Source of the DNA: Hetaerina americana
Taxonomy: Eukaryota; Arthropoda; Insecta; Odonata; Calopterygidae
DNA: 64,000 nt
Assembly: GCA_022747635.1 (NCBI GenBank)
Contig: JAKTNV010000019.1
Location: 9,014,001-9,078,000 of the forward strand
Direction of reading: 5' to 3'
The notes under the pieces are model-generated. The model was not told where the DNA came from, made no database searches, and saw nothing but the letters and a program-made list of their open reading frames with translations. Made by a program: the position numbers and the translations under genes. Within the stretch, counting starts at the first letter, position 1. The number at the start of each line of letters is the position of its first letter. Below are positions 1 through 10,732 of the stretch, piece by piece.

Positions 1-290
1 GGGGCCATGGTGGTCCAGTGGGTGTAGTCCTGGCTATTGACTAGAGTGCTTGGGTTTGATTCCCCAAGACACCTCTGAGAAACCTCAGCATCAACCAAGC
101 AGCTCTGTAATTATTCAGTCACCAGATCTTCCTTGCACACCACATGGGCAGTGCAGGGAATAAGGAACTGGCCCCCCTTATCACCCTGATGTGTGAATTT
201 CACATGGTGTTGGGCTCGGTAATGGGTGAGGCTCATACTGATACTCGTATGCTCACCTATCAAACTGACCTTTGGGTTGATAAGTGGGGA
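1..290 (+). repeat. tRNA-derived SINE, older copy
   Basis: The left part resembles a tRNA: it has an A-box-like stretch around 10-30 and a B-box-like GGTTTGATTCC near 52-62. The right part shares its body and tail with the copy at 725-1000, including CCTGATGTGTGAATTTCACA and a closing GGGTTGAT block. Pol III-transcribed SINEs have this head and tail order. It is somewhat diverged and begins at or before the window edge. Confidence 0.65.
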
Positions 291-299
291 TATCAGTGA

Positions 300-405
300 A
301 TGGGGGGGGAATGAAAGTCAATGGACAATCATAAAATTAATTACAATTGCTGATGATCAAGCTTTAGTTTGTAAGTCAGCAAAGGAGTTGCAGCATTTCT
401 TACTT
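300..405 (+). pseudogene. RTE-like LINE reverse transcriptase scrap
   Basis: A short open stretch reads IADDQALVCKSAKEL, which matches the catalytic ADD box region of the RTE-like LINE family seen elsewhere in the window (for example 5110-5200 on plus and 39800-39900 on minus). Only about 35 codons are recognisable, so this is a dead fragment directly after the SINE. Confidence 0.5.
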
Positions 406-483
406 ATATCACACACACACACACAAAAAATATATACAGGTATATATCTTAGAAATGGAATGCTCTTCGGCAACGCACAAATA

Positions 484-690
484 TATAAAAACACAGATGT
501 AGATTTTTAAACCATAAGGACACAAAGAAAGGATGCTCACAATATGTTGTTTTGACGGCTCGGCTGTCGTTTTCAGAATCTGAATCATTCTTAAGATGAC
601 GGCTGAGCCGTCAAAACGTCAAAACAACATATTGTGAGTGTCCTTTCTTTTGTCTCTATGGCTCAAAAATCTACATCCGTGTTATATATA
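484..690. repeat. Foldback element 1 with central hairpin
   Basis: Two arms of about 90 bases (484-573 and 597-690) are near reverse complements. They share the ACAACATATTGTGAG block and the AAATCTACATC block. The centre of the right arm holds GATGACGGCTGAGCCGTC followed by AAAACGTC, a perfect 6-bp hairpin with a TGA loop in the TGATGA-stem-GAAA order discussed in the findings. (TA)n follows directly at 681-700. No coding capacity is seen. Confidence 0.8.
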
Positions 691-724
691 TATATATATT
701 TGCTCTACATGGGTCTTTATTATA

Positions 725-1000
725 TAAGGGTCGCAGTAGTCCGGTGGGTAGAGCGTTGGACTGCTGACCGGAGGGTTCGATTCCCGGGCAAGGCACTCTG
801 GGCACCTGCAGCTCCACCCAAGCTGAAGTGATTTTCTGGGTACCAGGTCATCCTGGGAAACCATAACCGGCACAGGGAAAGGAAATGGCCCCCCTACCCT
901 GATGTGTGAATTTCACACGCCGTATAGGGCTTAGTACTGGGTGAACTCTACCATCACCTACTAAACTGACCCTCGGGTTGATTACTGTGTTTATGGTTAT
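725..1000 (+). repeat. tRNA-derived SINE, well-preserved copy
   Basis: The head is clearly tRNA-like, with TAGTCCGGTGGGTAGAGCG as A-box region and GGTTCGATTCCC as B box near 773-784. The body includes the conserved CCTGATGTGTGAATTTCACA block and the tail ends in GGGTTGATTACTGTG and a TA-rich end. It is the best reference copy of the family in the window; relatives lie at 1-290, 12090-12270, 36965-37300 and 46195-46330. It sits between two foldback elements. Confidence 0.85.
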
Positions 1001-1004
1001 ATAT

Positions 1005-1187
1005 ATAATGGGCTGACACAATATAACACAAATAGAATAGAATAGCAACATTTAAAAGGACACTCACATGGTAAATTGAAGAAGAAGGCCTCTGAGAGGG
1101 CCGAAAGCTCGAACAATTTACCATGTGAGTGTCCTTTTAAATGTTGCTATTCTATTCTATTTGTGTTATATTGTGTCAGCCCATTAT
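1005..1187. repeat. Foldback element 2 with central hairpin
   Basis: Left arm 1005-1077 and right arm 1111-1187 are almost perfect reverse complements, containing GGGCTGACACAATATAACAC and AGGACACTCACATGGTAAAT on the left. The centre reads TTGAAGAAGAAGGCC, a GC-rich self-complementary stretch, then GGGCCGAAAGC. The element lies between a short TA run (about 999-1006) and the long (TA)n at 1206. The AGGACACTCAC block is shared with foldback 1. Confidence 0.85.
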
Positions 1188-1204
1188 TTTGCCGCTCGTG
1201 TCCC

Positions 1205-1205
<1 letters not shown>

Positions 1206-1283
<78 letters not shown>
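1206..1283. repeat. (TA)n microsatellite
   Basis: A pure TA dinucleotide run of about 78 bases lies immediately downstream of foldback element 2. Reading frames of repeated Tyr-Ile across it are artefacts. Confidence 0.98.
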
Positions 1284-1284
<1 letters not shown>

Positions 1285-1437
1285 CGATTCAGGAAAAGGC
1301 AAGGTAAAAAGAGCATAATGAAGAGCTTTATAATAAAAAAATTAAAACAGACAGTTTACAATTAGACAGGGAATTTACATAGATTAAAATAGACTGAATT
1401 GCAGGATACTAAATATTAAGGTAGTAAAAGTGCTTAT

Positions 1438-2530
1438 GGTGAGAAAAATGAAATAAAACAGATTTGTGTCCTATCTCCAGTTCTTTCCATGTCTACTTAA
1501 CTATTTCCTCTTCACATACACATGTTGAACAGCACAGGTTATAGTGTACTCCCATGCCTTTCTCCTCCTCCTATAGCAACCCATCCAGACTCACCATCCC
1601 CACCTTGAACCTGAGCAGTCTGAGACATGTACAACTTGCAGGTAAGTCTCTTTTCCCACCAATACACTCTATTTTCTGCCACAAATTCATTAATTCTAAC
1701 CATTTCACTCTATCAAATGCCTTTTACAAAACTATAAAATTAAAAATTCAAGTACATCCTAATTTGATTCTATGTTTCACTCTATTAGTGACTTCATTAC
1801 CGCAATGACCTTGCATTTGCCACCCCCCTTTCTGAGGTCAAACTGATCATCCAATAGTAACTATTTGCCCTCCTATCCATCCCCTTTTGGAATGTCCTGA
1901 GAACTACCTTAGGTGCGGGAGTGTATTTCCTACCTCAGGTATTAACTCTTAATTATTTTATTACTCAGCTCTTATTATTTTATATTATTTATCTCTTTAT
2001 ACTTTTTCTCCTTTAATCTGTGTTTACATCCTTCCATTCCCTCTGTCTTCTATCTTTCTAATTATCTCAACTTTAATCCATAGTTTCTTTGTGTTTTTTC
2101 TATTTATAGTTCCTGTATTTTCATTTGCGGTTTTCGATATCCTTTTTATGATATGCTCCCATTTTTCCTCTATTACCCAGCTCCCTGTCCTCACCTCTAA
2201 TTTTCTCTTCAGCCAGCTGATACCCCTTTCTTGTAATTCCTGCTCATCCTTCTACATTCCATTTCTGAAGCCATATTTCTTGTTTTCTATATTTTAATCA
2301 GATGTTACACTCCATTTTTGCTAAATTATGTCCTGAATTCACATCAACTAATGGGAAACTGGGAATTAATCAAGCTGTTTCTATACTGTGCCTGATCTTA
2401 TATAGTCTAACTGACATCTTTCTGAATCCCTAGGAATATTCCACACATACATATGTCTATATTGGTGTTTAAAACAGTTGTTTGTGGCTCCCATGTGTGA
2501 CCTTGAGGAGAGTGGGGATAAATCCCGAGT
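1438..2530 (-). pseudogene. RTE-like LINE relic, minus strand
   Basis: The minus-strand reading resembles the reverse transcriptase region that is clearer at 39800-40060 (for example the segment before FADDQ). Many stops and frameshifts are present. The stretch 2340-2530 matches 29570-29720, where the same LINE family also has a copy, so it is probably part of the same relic. This DNA lies downstream of exon 5 of the minus-strand host gene; I found no further host exon in it. Confidence 0.5.
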
Positions 2531-2720
2531 AAATATCATGAGTAAATAAACCATTCTCTATCAAAAAGATCCCGTTCCTCCAGCGGGGGAGATATACAAT
2601 AGTATTAGTTCGAATTCAAAGATATTCTCATAAGTTAAGAGTAAGGAAGAAAATATAAGAATTGATTTGCCGAAGATGAGACAAAGATGAATATAGTGAT
2701 AAACTGACAAATCATTTTAC

Positions 2721-2832
2721 CTTTATAGCTTCAACAGAAACAGTCAAATTAAGCTTGCTGATCTGGAGATGAGTTTCAGCATCCATGACACCAAGGGCAG
2801 CACCTTTCATTCCTAGGTTTGTAGATACAACA
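2721..2832 (-). CDS. JHBP/takeout-like gene, coding exon 4 (exon 5)
   Basis: On the minus strand a polypyrimidine stretch and CAG at 2835-2833 precede the exon, and AAG followed by GTAAAA closes it at 2721-2716. The exon is 112 bases. Its single first base completes an Asn codon with the two bases left by the previous exon, and it ends in phase 0. It encodes 37 residues rich in alternating hydrophobic positions, including NLGMKGAALGVMDAETHLQI, and an N-glycosylation sequon NLT. About 50-60 C-terminal residues expected for the family are missing and should lie left of the window; I saw no convincing exon in 1-2700. Confidence 0.75.
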
Positions 2833-3841
2833 CTGAAAAAAGAGGCATGTGCAAATCAGTGTGTATACTTGTTTTGAATGTGAAATTTCCTCTAAAATAA
2901 ACAAATTCAGTCTTAGATTTTCTCATTGCACTGGGTGGCTATTGATGCATTTTTCGTTACAAGCATAGCTATATTTCATATCCAATTCATAATATATTAA
3001 TGTCATGCAATTATGAAGGTAAAATTAAATTATCAAATGAACAAAATATTAAGCAGCAGCAGAAATCAATTATAACAGCAGAAATAATATTTCACTCTGG
3101 TAAAATAAAAATAAATTACACCCCAAATAAAACAGTTTTGAAATTCTGCCAATTGGTTCTCCAGACATTCTAATTTTCAGCTTGGATAAAATGGGTGTTG
3201 GAACAACTCACTAATTACCATCTTTGGCAATTGACATGGGTAAGTGATCACTTCCACATAAATCATTGTGCACTGACAGACTAACTCTTGTAATTAGACT
3301 GTTCAAACAAATAGCACAGTTAATGGTGAAATATCCCCAGGTAAAAGCATTAAATCAGGATTTTTTCCTATTTCATAGAAAACTAAGCTAAAATTTATGA
3401 TAAAACTGGATGCAATTTGGTCCCTCCTTTACCATGGATCAAAGAACCTTCCCATTGGAATCTGTGGGCAATAAAATCACATTGTAAGATGATGGGCTAA
3501 GGTGGATGCATCCAAATTGCATTAGGAAACCTGTTGACCCTCTGAAAGGTTAACACTGCATAAAGTTAATGTCCCAGGAATGAGAGCAGTCAACCCACCA
3601 CTTGAAATAAGCTATTGGTATACAATTAGAGGCATAAATGGCTCTTTGAATGAAAATAGCAACTCCACCTTACCTACCAGTGTCATAAAAAATGAAAATT
3701 CAAGTCTTTCCTCTTTAAGTAGAGTAAAGGGAGTCTTTTAGAGACAAATACAAAAGAAATTAAATTTCAAATTAAAATGGTCAGCTCCCCCTGATGCCAA
3801 CCAAAATTATTGCAGTTCTGTGGAAATTATAATAATTATAA
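2833..3841. other. Intron 4, AT-rich, no recognised element
   Basis: This about 1-kb stretch of intron between exon 5 and a LINE relic is AT-rich. I saw no open frame, repeat or structured element in it. Confidence 0.5.
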
Positions 3842-5035
3842 AGGTTATCTACCAGTTTAGGTAAGTTTTGGATGGATACAGTCTACCAAACAATACAGCA
3901 AATTTTCCCTTCTCTCTCCTAACAAAAACACAACCCAACGTCTTTTTCTACAATAAGCACCCCTTCAACTTCGTATACTTTTCCTGCCTTCATTCCATCC
4001 AACAAAACTATCATTTTCCTTCCCCTTCCTTGTTTGCCCAACATTCTCCCCTCTATCACCGTTTTCAACATCCCATTGCCAATCAAAATGCTCTGCATTC
4101 CTACATTTCCTACCGCTTTCAACAATCTTCTCTCCTCCCTCAACATACCTTACACTTCCTCATTTGTTTTCTTTTCTGTTTACTTCACCTTCTCCATCTA
4201 TCTTCTCTCCTGCATTTCTAAAGCCTCTAATCTAAACCAATCATCCTTTGCTCCTATGACCATGTTTTGGTGCCGTACATAACTTTTCTTCATATCAAAG
4301 TTTTAACAAGCCTTTCTTTTTTAACAATCCTTACTCAATGATCCTGTCAAATATTCCTCGGAGTGATTTCTTCTTAGCCTAGTGTAATTCTTTTCCTTAT
4401 GTCCCAACTACTTTGACCATTTTGGTCCAAAATGCTTCAGAGATATCTAAACTATTCCACCTCTAGTTTTTGCCCACCTATTTTAACATTTAGTTAAGGC
4501 TTTCTCTTTTTGGAAAATCGTATACCCTTAGTTTTATTTGCAATTATTTCCATCCCGTATCTACTATATTAACTTTCCAATGCACTCCTTTGCTGACTGA
4601 CAAACTAAAACTTGATCATTAGCTAATGTAATTAATTATATGATTGTCCATTGACTTTCATTCCTACCTCCAGTTCTTCAAATGTCTCTTTAATCATTTA
4701 CTCCACCTAAATGTAAAACAGGAGAGGTTATAATGGATAACCTAGTTTTGCTCTCCTCCCTAACACTACTCATTCAGACTCTCCATCCCACACTCTCACC
4801 TGAGAAGTTTGAGAAATATAATGGTTGCAGATTAGCCTCTTATCTACACAAGACTTCTGCATTACAATAATTAGTTTTCCCAATCCACTCTATCAAATAC
4901 CTTTTCAAAATCTACAAAACAGGCTAATACATCTTGATTGTATCTTATGTTCCTCTCTATTTGAGACCTCATTACTGCAATTACATCATGTGTGCCTTTC
5001 CCCTTCCTGAACCCAAACTCATCATCCCAATATAT
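3842..5035 (-). pseudogene. RTE-like LINE, 3' half, decayed, minus strand
   Basis: The minus strand carries the C-terminal end of an RTE-like reverse transcriptase. Near 4100-3950 it reads GNGMLKTVIEGRMLGKQGRG, typical of the tail of this LINE group, followed by a 3' untranslated region ending near 3842. Further upstream (4600-5030) a decayed reverse transcriptase core is seen, with a degenerate DDQ.LVCQSAK box. It is interrupted by many stops. The same 3' end recurs at 29150-29520, 50410-51000 and 63656-63790. It lies inside intron 4 in the same orientation as the host gene. Confidence 0.65.
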
Positions 5036-5039
5036 ATGT

Positions 5040-5537
5040 GAAGGAAATGATTAAAGAGGCATAGGAAGAACCGAAGGTAGGAATAAATGTTAGTGGGGAA
5101 TTTTTAAAATCAGTTAGGTTTGCTGATGACCAAGCATTAGTTTTTCAGTCAGCCAAGGGGTTGCAAGTATTGCTAAGTGAATTGGAAATTCAGTGCAACA
5201 GATATGGGATGAGAATAAATTTTAATAAAACATAGGTTATGCAATTTTCCAGAAAGAAAAAGGCTAAATTACACATTAAAAAAGGAGGGCAAAAACTAGA
5301 GCAGGTAGAACAGTTTACGTATCTCGGAAGTGTTTTGGACCAACACGGTCAAAGTAGTAGGGACCTAAGGAGAAGAATTGCCGTAGGCAAAGAGGCTTTC
5401 ACAAGGGGGAGGGAGTTGATGACAGTGATGTTGAGTAAGGATGTTCCTTCACCTATGGCGTGGGTCTATGAAATTATCAGACTGTCATATCAATGTTCAA
5501 AGTCCGATGTAAAGGTCGAAGTTCTGTGTTCGGACTA
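5040..5537 (+). pseudogene. RTE-like LINE reverse transcriptase fragment, plus strand
   Basis: The plus strand reads EEPKVGINVSGEFLKSVR-like sequence, then FADDQALVFQSAKGLQVLLS (5115-5180). After an in-frame stop near 5233 follows QFTYLGSVLDQHGQSSRDLR (5309-5370) and RRRIAVGKEAFTRGRELM. This order (ADD box, then YLGS and RRRIA motifs) is that of RTE-like endonuclease-reverse transcriptases. The frame breaks before 5500. It faces the relic at 3842-5035 head to head. Confidence 0.75.
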
Positions 5538-5544
5538 ATGAAAA

Positions 5545-5985
5545 ATAAATAAATATTTTTCAAAGTACATCCCTTGAGCGTCAGCAACACTTTTGCCAGC
5601 GACTTTTCCTTGACTAGAAGGCTCCCTGGTGGGTGGATAAGATCCTTAAGGGTACGCGTGCAGGCTTCTTTAATGGCACTTGTGGTCCTCCATGGTGGTG
5701 TCCTTTGGGAGCGGAGTAAGGGGTTGGGGAATCGTCGCGATGCCGTTGCATAAGGTGTTTGCAAGCAGACACTCCACGCTGCTTTTGGTTGTCCGTCAAG
5801 ACCTTCGGGACGAGTTTTGCAGGTATATTTCGCAATGCTAAATTTTCATTGATAATCGTTTGCACCGTCTTCTTATCAATGCCAATACGATCCGCGATCA
5901 TGCGCACACTTAACCGAAGGTCTGAGTTCAGCACTTCACGCACACGAGTCATGAAAAAATTGTAACCGTAACGGTTTATACAAAA
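5545..5985 (-). mobile_element. Internally deleted mariner, copy 1
   Basis: On the minus strand the start of a mariner transposase, with helix-turn-helix residues LSVRMIADRIGIDKKTVQTI, runs to KHLMQRHRDD. It then jumps directly to the C-terminal part (HHHG, IKEACTRTLKDL, and with a frameshift DAQGMYFE). All catalytic aspartates lie in the missing middle. The same junction occurs at 32066-32597, 51222-51768 and 53145-53662, all on the minus strand. The left inverted repeat is lost. It lies in intron 4. Confidence 0.8.
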
Positions 5986-7980
5986 CTTGTATTCGCTCTC
6001 TCTATCTAACCTTGCTGACCTATTGTTTTTACTGTAGAGTTCTTCTAAGTATTCTTCCGTGGCTAAAGGAAGAACAAAGAGTTGGGTGATGAATTGCGAC
6101 GTGTAGCAAATAGACCAAAGGAAGCGCGGTTGAGGGTGGAGTGCGAGGATATGGAAAGTTCACGGAGGAAGGGTGAGATTAGTGAGCTATTCTGCAACGT
6201 TAAAACACTGTCGAGAAGCATGGCAACAACAAGATTATTAAAATAGAACATAATTAAAGATTTAAAAGTATGAGCAGTCTAAGCCAGCCAGTGATTTTAG
6301 CTATTCCCACCTGATTCGGAATTTTCCCCCTTTTCCTTGCTACGAAGACCTGAGTCCTAAGAAAGACTTGTCCTCTTTCGTTGCCCGGGAGACTTTTCCT
6401 TTGCAGAGGGACCAAGGGATCTCTTTTACTTGTCGGGTGGGACATCAGTCATCGAGGTTTTTTGTGTGATCTTGGTAGATCACTCGATCTTCTCTTCCTT
6501 AGGCATCACTTCCTTCCCCGCGTTGATTTTCACTGGTTCTTTTTGCCCATTCATTGTTGTGCTAAAACTCTCCGCCTGCTTTGAGACGGCGCACTTTTGT
6601 AGGGATGGGAGGTGATGCGACTGAAGCGAAGGTTCAGGAATAGGTGAGGGCTATTAGTCCCCAGTACCTTTCCCTTGTTTCCAGATAAGGGATCTTTTTG
6701 AATGCCTTAATCTCCCTTATTGAATCCCTTTTTTCCTTCATCTTCCGCGAGCACACGGGGTGTGACCCCTTGCAATTAAGGCAAGATGGCTCTGATGCGC
6801 ACTATTCGTCCACATGTTTGCCCTCGCCATAGCGCGGGCAGGTGGCCTCGTTCTAACATCTGGTTCCGATGCAGCCAAAGCGGTGACTTTGAAATAAACG
6901 CACGAGGGCAGAGATGAAAGGACGGAATAACGCGGATGCCAAATCAACGAACAATTTAACGGGTTGTTTGTCGAGAGCGAACGCTAGGATGACGGAGATT
7001 GATTAATTAATTGCTTGAGGTGCTGAGTTCCTCGACGTTTTTCGCCTAGAGGTCAGTCTGCGGCAGTTCTTTGCGCCCCTGGATGCAATTTCTGTCTAAT
7101 TTACGTCGAATAACTTGCATAATAAATAAGTCGTAAAGACTCAAGACTCCCCAGCGGATGTTCAAGGAGCGGTGCATGTCCACAGGCATTGGGATTTCAT
7201 GGGGAATTTCCATCCCAAGCAGTGTTTCGCTCTGAATATTATTAGATGTCTTGACGAGTAGAGTAACATCTCGCAGTTGCTCGTTGGACTTAAGCTTTCA
7301 CGGAATAGAATCAGACAAAACCTTGTGAATGAGGAAGGGAAACACTTCCTTCAGTGTCTCGCCTTCCCTATGGCACCTCAACAACAGATATCACAGAGAG
7401 AACACACAATTGTCTCTTCCACCTTTATCAGAGAGGGATCTTTTCGATGGAGGACAGTTTATTTCACTCGCGATATTTGGGGGATTCGTCCCCTTTCTCC
7501 TTAGGGCCACACATACGGGGCGCCAGTGTGGACTTCAGGGCTACTACCCAAGGGATACAGCCTCCTCATTTGAGGGACTGGTTTCAGGTTATATTTGCAA
7601 TGCACTGACCCTCCAAGGCTATAAATCGTTGACTGCCATTCACAGGACCATTCTACTTCAGCATTCGCCACCGAAAAGCAGAAACGAGACGGAAACCGAT
7701 CGACTGGGAATGCCTATCTTCCAGTGGCCCGTTTTCGCTGACTCTAGGGCCAAAGTGGAGTATTGTCTGATTCATACCAGGCATCCGACACTTGCCAAGT
7801 TACCTGGGAACTCACCCACAAAAATCCACCTCTCCCCCTTGCGGCACGGCAAACACCCCGGTGGATCGTGGATCAGCTGGTTTGGCCAACCACAAGCCAT
7901 GCATATATATGTATTGCTTGTGGTTGGCCATACCAGCTATGCATGTCCAAAGACTGCTAGCACGCTACTCTGGCTGAAGT
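5986..7980. other. Unassigned intronic DNA with two open stretches
   Basis: This part of intron 4 has more mixed base composition than its surroundings and is probably a decayed mobile element, but I recognise no family. A plus-strand frame at 6060-6246 encodes a charged segment with KELGDELRRVANRPKEARLR, compatible with a short coiled coil. A 217-residue frame at 7329-7982 (plus) has no recognised domain and no consistent codon pattern; I do not call it a gene. A hairpin lies at 7875-7938. Confidence 0.35.
7875..7938. repeat. 23-bp inverted repeat (hairpin)
   Basis: AGCTGGTTTGGCCAACCACA (left arm from 7875) pairs with the right arm 7916-7938 over 23 bases with a single mismatch. The 18-base loop is AT-rich (7898-7915). 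The arms have no matching copy that I noticed elsewhere in the window. Confidence 0.85.
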
Positions 7981-7984
7981 GAGT

Positions 7985-8860
7985 TTGTTTTAAAGGTGTT
8001 CTCCCTACTCATCTAGTTGCCTCTAATGAAAAGCATGGATACCATGGGAGTATTCCCCATCCTCATACCCAAAGGGATGATACTCCCTTCAACTAGGACC
8101 CAATTGACCCTCCGTAGTGCAATGATTCATTTCTAAATTCAAATGGGAAAAGCTAAAAATACTATTTAATTTCAAAAGAATACAAAACCGGCTGAAAATC
8201 ATCCAATTTAATACTTTCCCGACCTGCAATCTTGGTTTTTACAGAACAAATGAGAGCGGCGCAAGTCCTTCTGTCTCGCCATTTAAGTATTGATCTTTAA
8301 TTGATGTTGAAATAAGATCGTCAAAACAGGAGCTGCGAGTAGACTTTCGTATGGATACTCTAAAAATATCATTTCTCTAACGACCAACAAAAATATGGCT
8401 TGCAAAATAAAGCACGGAAATCAGAAGGTCAATGTGAAAGCAGTTACAGTTCTTTTTCTTTTGCGTTTAAATGTAAAAAAAACCATCGTTACCAAAGGAA
8501 GACAGGCAATTATATTATTTCAGAAGTGTTGCAGCTGGCTAAAGCTTTTGTACTATCGATAAACTAAATGTATAAAATCATACTTTTTGAAATTTTTACG
8601 CGCTCTCTTCTGCTGTTCTTTTTTTCTCCAGTTTGAAAGTGTCACGCCTGATTTTGTGTATAATATAGTTATATATTTATACCTGCGGAAAAGCGTTGAA
8701 GAGCAGCCATAATCATCTAGGATCCACCACTCACTTGCTCACTACCTTCAAACATAAATAAGAGCCTCGTCGAAACCTATCCATATTTATATCTGTTTGC
8801 ATTATTCTGTTCGATCAGTCGTGTTAAGTATATTTTATTGCATTTGTCATTGTTTACGTC
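7985..8860. other. Intron 4, no recognised element
   Basis: AT-rich intronic sequence. I see no coding frame, repeat or RNA structure that I can support. Confidence 0.4.
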
Positions 8861-8861
8861 C

Positions 8862-9075
8862 TCGGTGAGGTAACCGGGTGATAAACGCATCCTGCTAACA
8901 CAAAGGTCGCCGTTTCGAGTCTCGCCTAGGGCATGTAGTTCGATCACTCAGGCGATTCGGCTCCAAGAAACCCAAGGGCAACTTATCAGAAAACTCTATG
9001 CAGACGGGCCACGAGGCATCTCAGGAGAATCTACGCATACATGTGACACACAATCAGTAAATAAACACACACAAA
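8862..9075 (+). repeat. tRNA-like SINE, second type
   Basis: GGTGAGGTAACCGGGTGATA followed by GTTTCGAGTCTCGCC (8914-8928) looks like A and B boxes of a tRNA-derived SINE. The tail ends in an A-rich (CA/AA) stretch near 9050-9078. The body differs from the SINE at 725-1000, so this is another family. A functional tRNA is unlikely because no complete cloverleaf is apparent. Confidence 0.5.
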
Positions 9076-9079
9076 AGAA

Positions 9080-9521
9080 AATCGACTCCGTTTCTATGAT
9101 TCGGTGGTCCTAGCAACTGCCATTAGTATGAAAGGAGTTACTGACGGATAGGGGAGGATATAACGGGTGGGGGTTGAGGGAAGGTGATACAGAGGATTGT
9201 GATCATTGGATGAACGGTTGGTGAGGGAGCAGGGGGGGATGTCAGTCAATGAGAAGGATTTAATTCGGGAGGTTGGAGGGATTTAAAAAGCCAAACACAT
9301 ACCAGTTGGACGTGTACAAACGTCATAAATTGGATTCGCGTGGAAGTAGACGAGAGAGGATATTATTGGTTCATTGCGTAAATAGTGAAAACTTATGTCG
9401 AGGGTAGCTTAGTGTGGGAGAACTGAGAAGGATGAGCCACAGGCTGTCCGATGGGAATTTTTATATTGAGGGGCGTAATGCATTGGCCGGTAAAACACCT
9501 GGGCATGGTTAACATTACATG
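9080..9521. other. Intron 4, G-rich unassigned stretch
   Basis: Purine-rich sequence with several GGAGGG-like runs. I see no open frame or recognised repeat. Confidence 0.35.
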
Positions 9522-10215
9522 AGATACAAGGTCCATCCCAAAAGTAGTAGAAATTATTTTTACCCGGATGGACGGACGGATGGGTGGCGGTTTCTCTGGC
9601 TGGGTTCGAGGGAGCGGGTCTCAGGAAAGAATGGAGATCGGTGGCAATTGGCTTCCAGCCTTTGCGGAGTGCTGATAGCTCGTTTGCGAAATCTTTCTAA
9701 CGTGACCTCGCCACACTCCGTCATAAACCGGTTATTGTAACAGCGCCACGCCATCAAATGTTGCTTGAACTGGGAAAGAGACTCATGGCATATTCTAGGC
9801 TGTTTATGGCGATAACGCTATGGGTAGATCGGGTGTTTTTTAGTGGCACAAGTTGTTTCGGGAGGTTAGAGAAGATGTTGAAGACGCAGAATGTTCAGAA
9901 CGCCCTTCAAACTCAAAAAATGACAAAATTCTTGCAAGAGTGAAGGCTTAGCTGGACAGGGATCGCTGATTAAGTGTTAGCATGGTTTCTGATGAACTTA
10001 AAATCTTTAAAAGTGATGCTCATCGAATTGTGACCGAAAATATAGAAATGAGAAAGATGTGTACGAAGTTGGTGCTGCGAATGATCTCGAGCGAACAAAA
10101 GGAAACTCGCACGCGGATCTGCCCAGAGCTTCTCGACCATGTGAATGAGGATCCCAAAATTTTGGCATTGAGTGGACGCACAAAGGTGCTGCTTTTTGAG
10201 TTCATGTATCAATCC
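9522..10215 (+). pseudogene. Mariner 5' part, decayed
   Basis: The left end, ATACAAGGTCCATCCCAAAA near 9523, matches the mariner inverted repeats at 30051. Scattered frames then read mariner N-terminal sequence: NSATPSNVAW, DVEDAE, and MVSDELKI.KSDAHRIVTEN (from about 9980) followed by MRKMCTKLV. The sequence stops near DPKIL, before the catalytic DE(T/S)W motif. No right inverted repeat is present. It lies in intron 4, antisense to the host gene. Confidence 0.7.
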
Positions 10216-10416
10216 TGGTGACAACTTTATTTTATTCGACTCAGTCCCACTACTTTGTGGGCAGACCTTTTATATGAGGCGCAGGAAGCTGTGGGAAGGA
10301 AGAGGAAGCTTTCGAGAGAGTGGTGTTGATGGGAAAGGGAACTGGCAGCAATAGTGGGCGGAGCAGCTTTTGCATCACGTGTGGTTGGGGTGGCCCCAGC
10401 ACACACACGCACTCAC

Positions 10417-10611
10417 TTCATCGTTCCCTCGCCGAAGATGTTGTACTTTCCACCGAGCGACACATTCAGCTTGTAGTGAGACGCATCCACGACCGCAGTC
10501 GGAATGTTCACCTCGAACTCCGCCGACAGCGGGTCATCGGATCCGCTCGTGCTCTTGCGTTCGAACGTTGAAAGGCCGGTCAGCACCATATTGTCCACCA
10601 AAGCACTTCCC
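10417..10611 (-). CDS. JHBP/takeout-like gene, coding exon 3 (exon 4)
   Basis: This is a 195-base minus-strand exon bounded by CTCATCAG at its 5' side (10614-10612) and GTGAGT at its 3' side (10416-10411). The first base completes a Thr codon with the two bases left by the preceding exon; the last two bases (AA) join T of the next exon as Asn. It encodes 64 residues with MVLTGLSTFERKS near the start, a DPLSAEFEVNIP strand segment and GGKYNIFGEGTM near the end. A GLS motif followed by alternating strands and a GEG(T) turn is what JHBP/takeout-type TULIP proteins show in the middle of the domain. It contains an N-glycosylation sequon NVS and no cysteine. Confidence 0.8.
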
Positions 10612-10732
10612 CTGATGAGCGGCAGCAGCGTTTGTGGTGAGGGAACATGTGGAAGACAAGTAAGAAATCAGCTTTCGTACTCATATAATCACTCATTAAA
10701 AAGGGGAATTTTTCTATGGGCTCTCCAGATAA

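Noticed and set aside
725..800. Possible functional tRNA gene
   Set aside because: The A and B boxes are good, but the sequence continues as a repeated SINE body with related copies in the window, and I cannot fold a proper acceptor stem.
1125..1318. Open frames made of repeated Tyr-Ile
   Set aside because: They are translations of (TA)n and have no coding meaning; the same holds near 12300, 22560, 39340 and 50220.
7329..7982. 217-codon plus-strand frame
   Set aside because: No domain, low-quality composition, an inverted repeat inside, and located in an intron. Kept only as a note.
10413..10601. Independent small gene on minus strand
   Set aside because: Strong splice sites and phase match to neighbours show that it is an internal exon of the JHBP-like gene.
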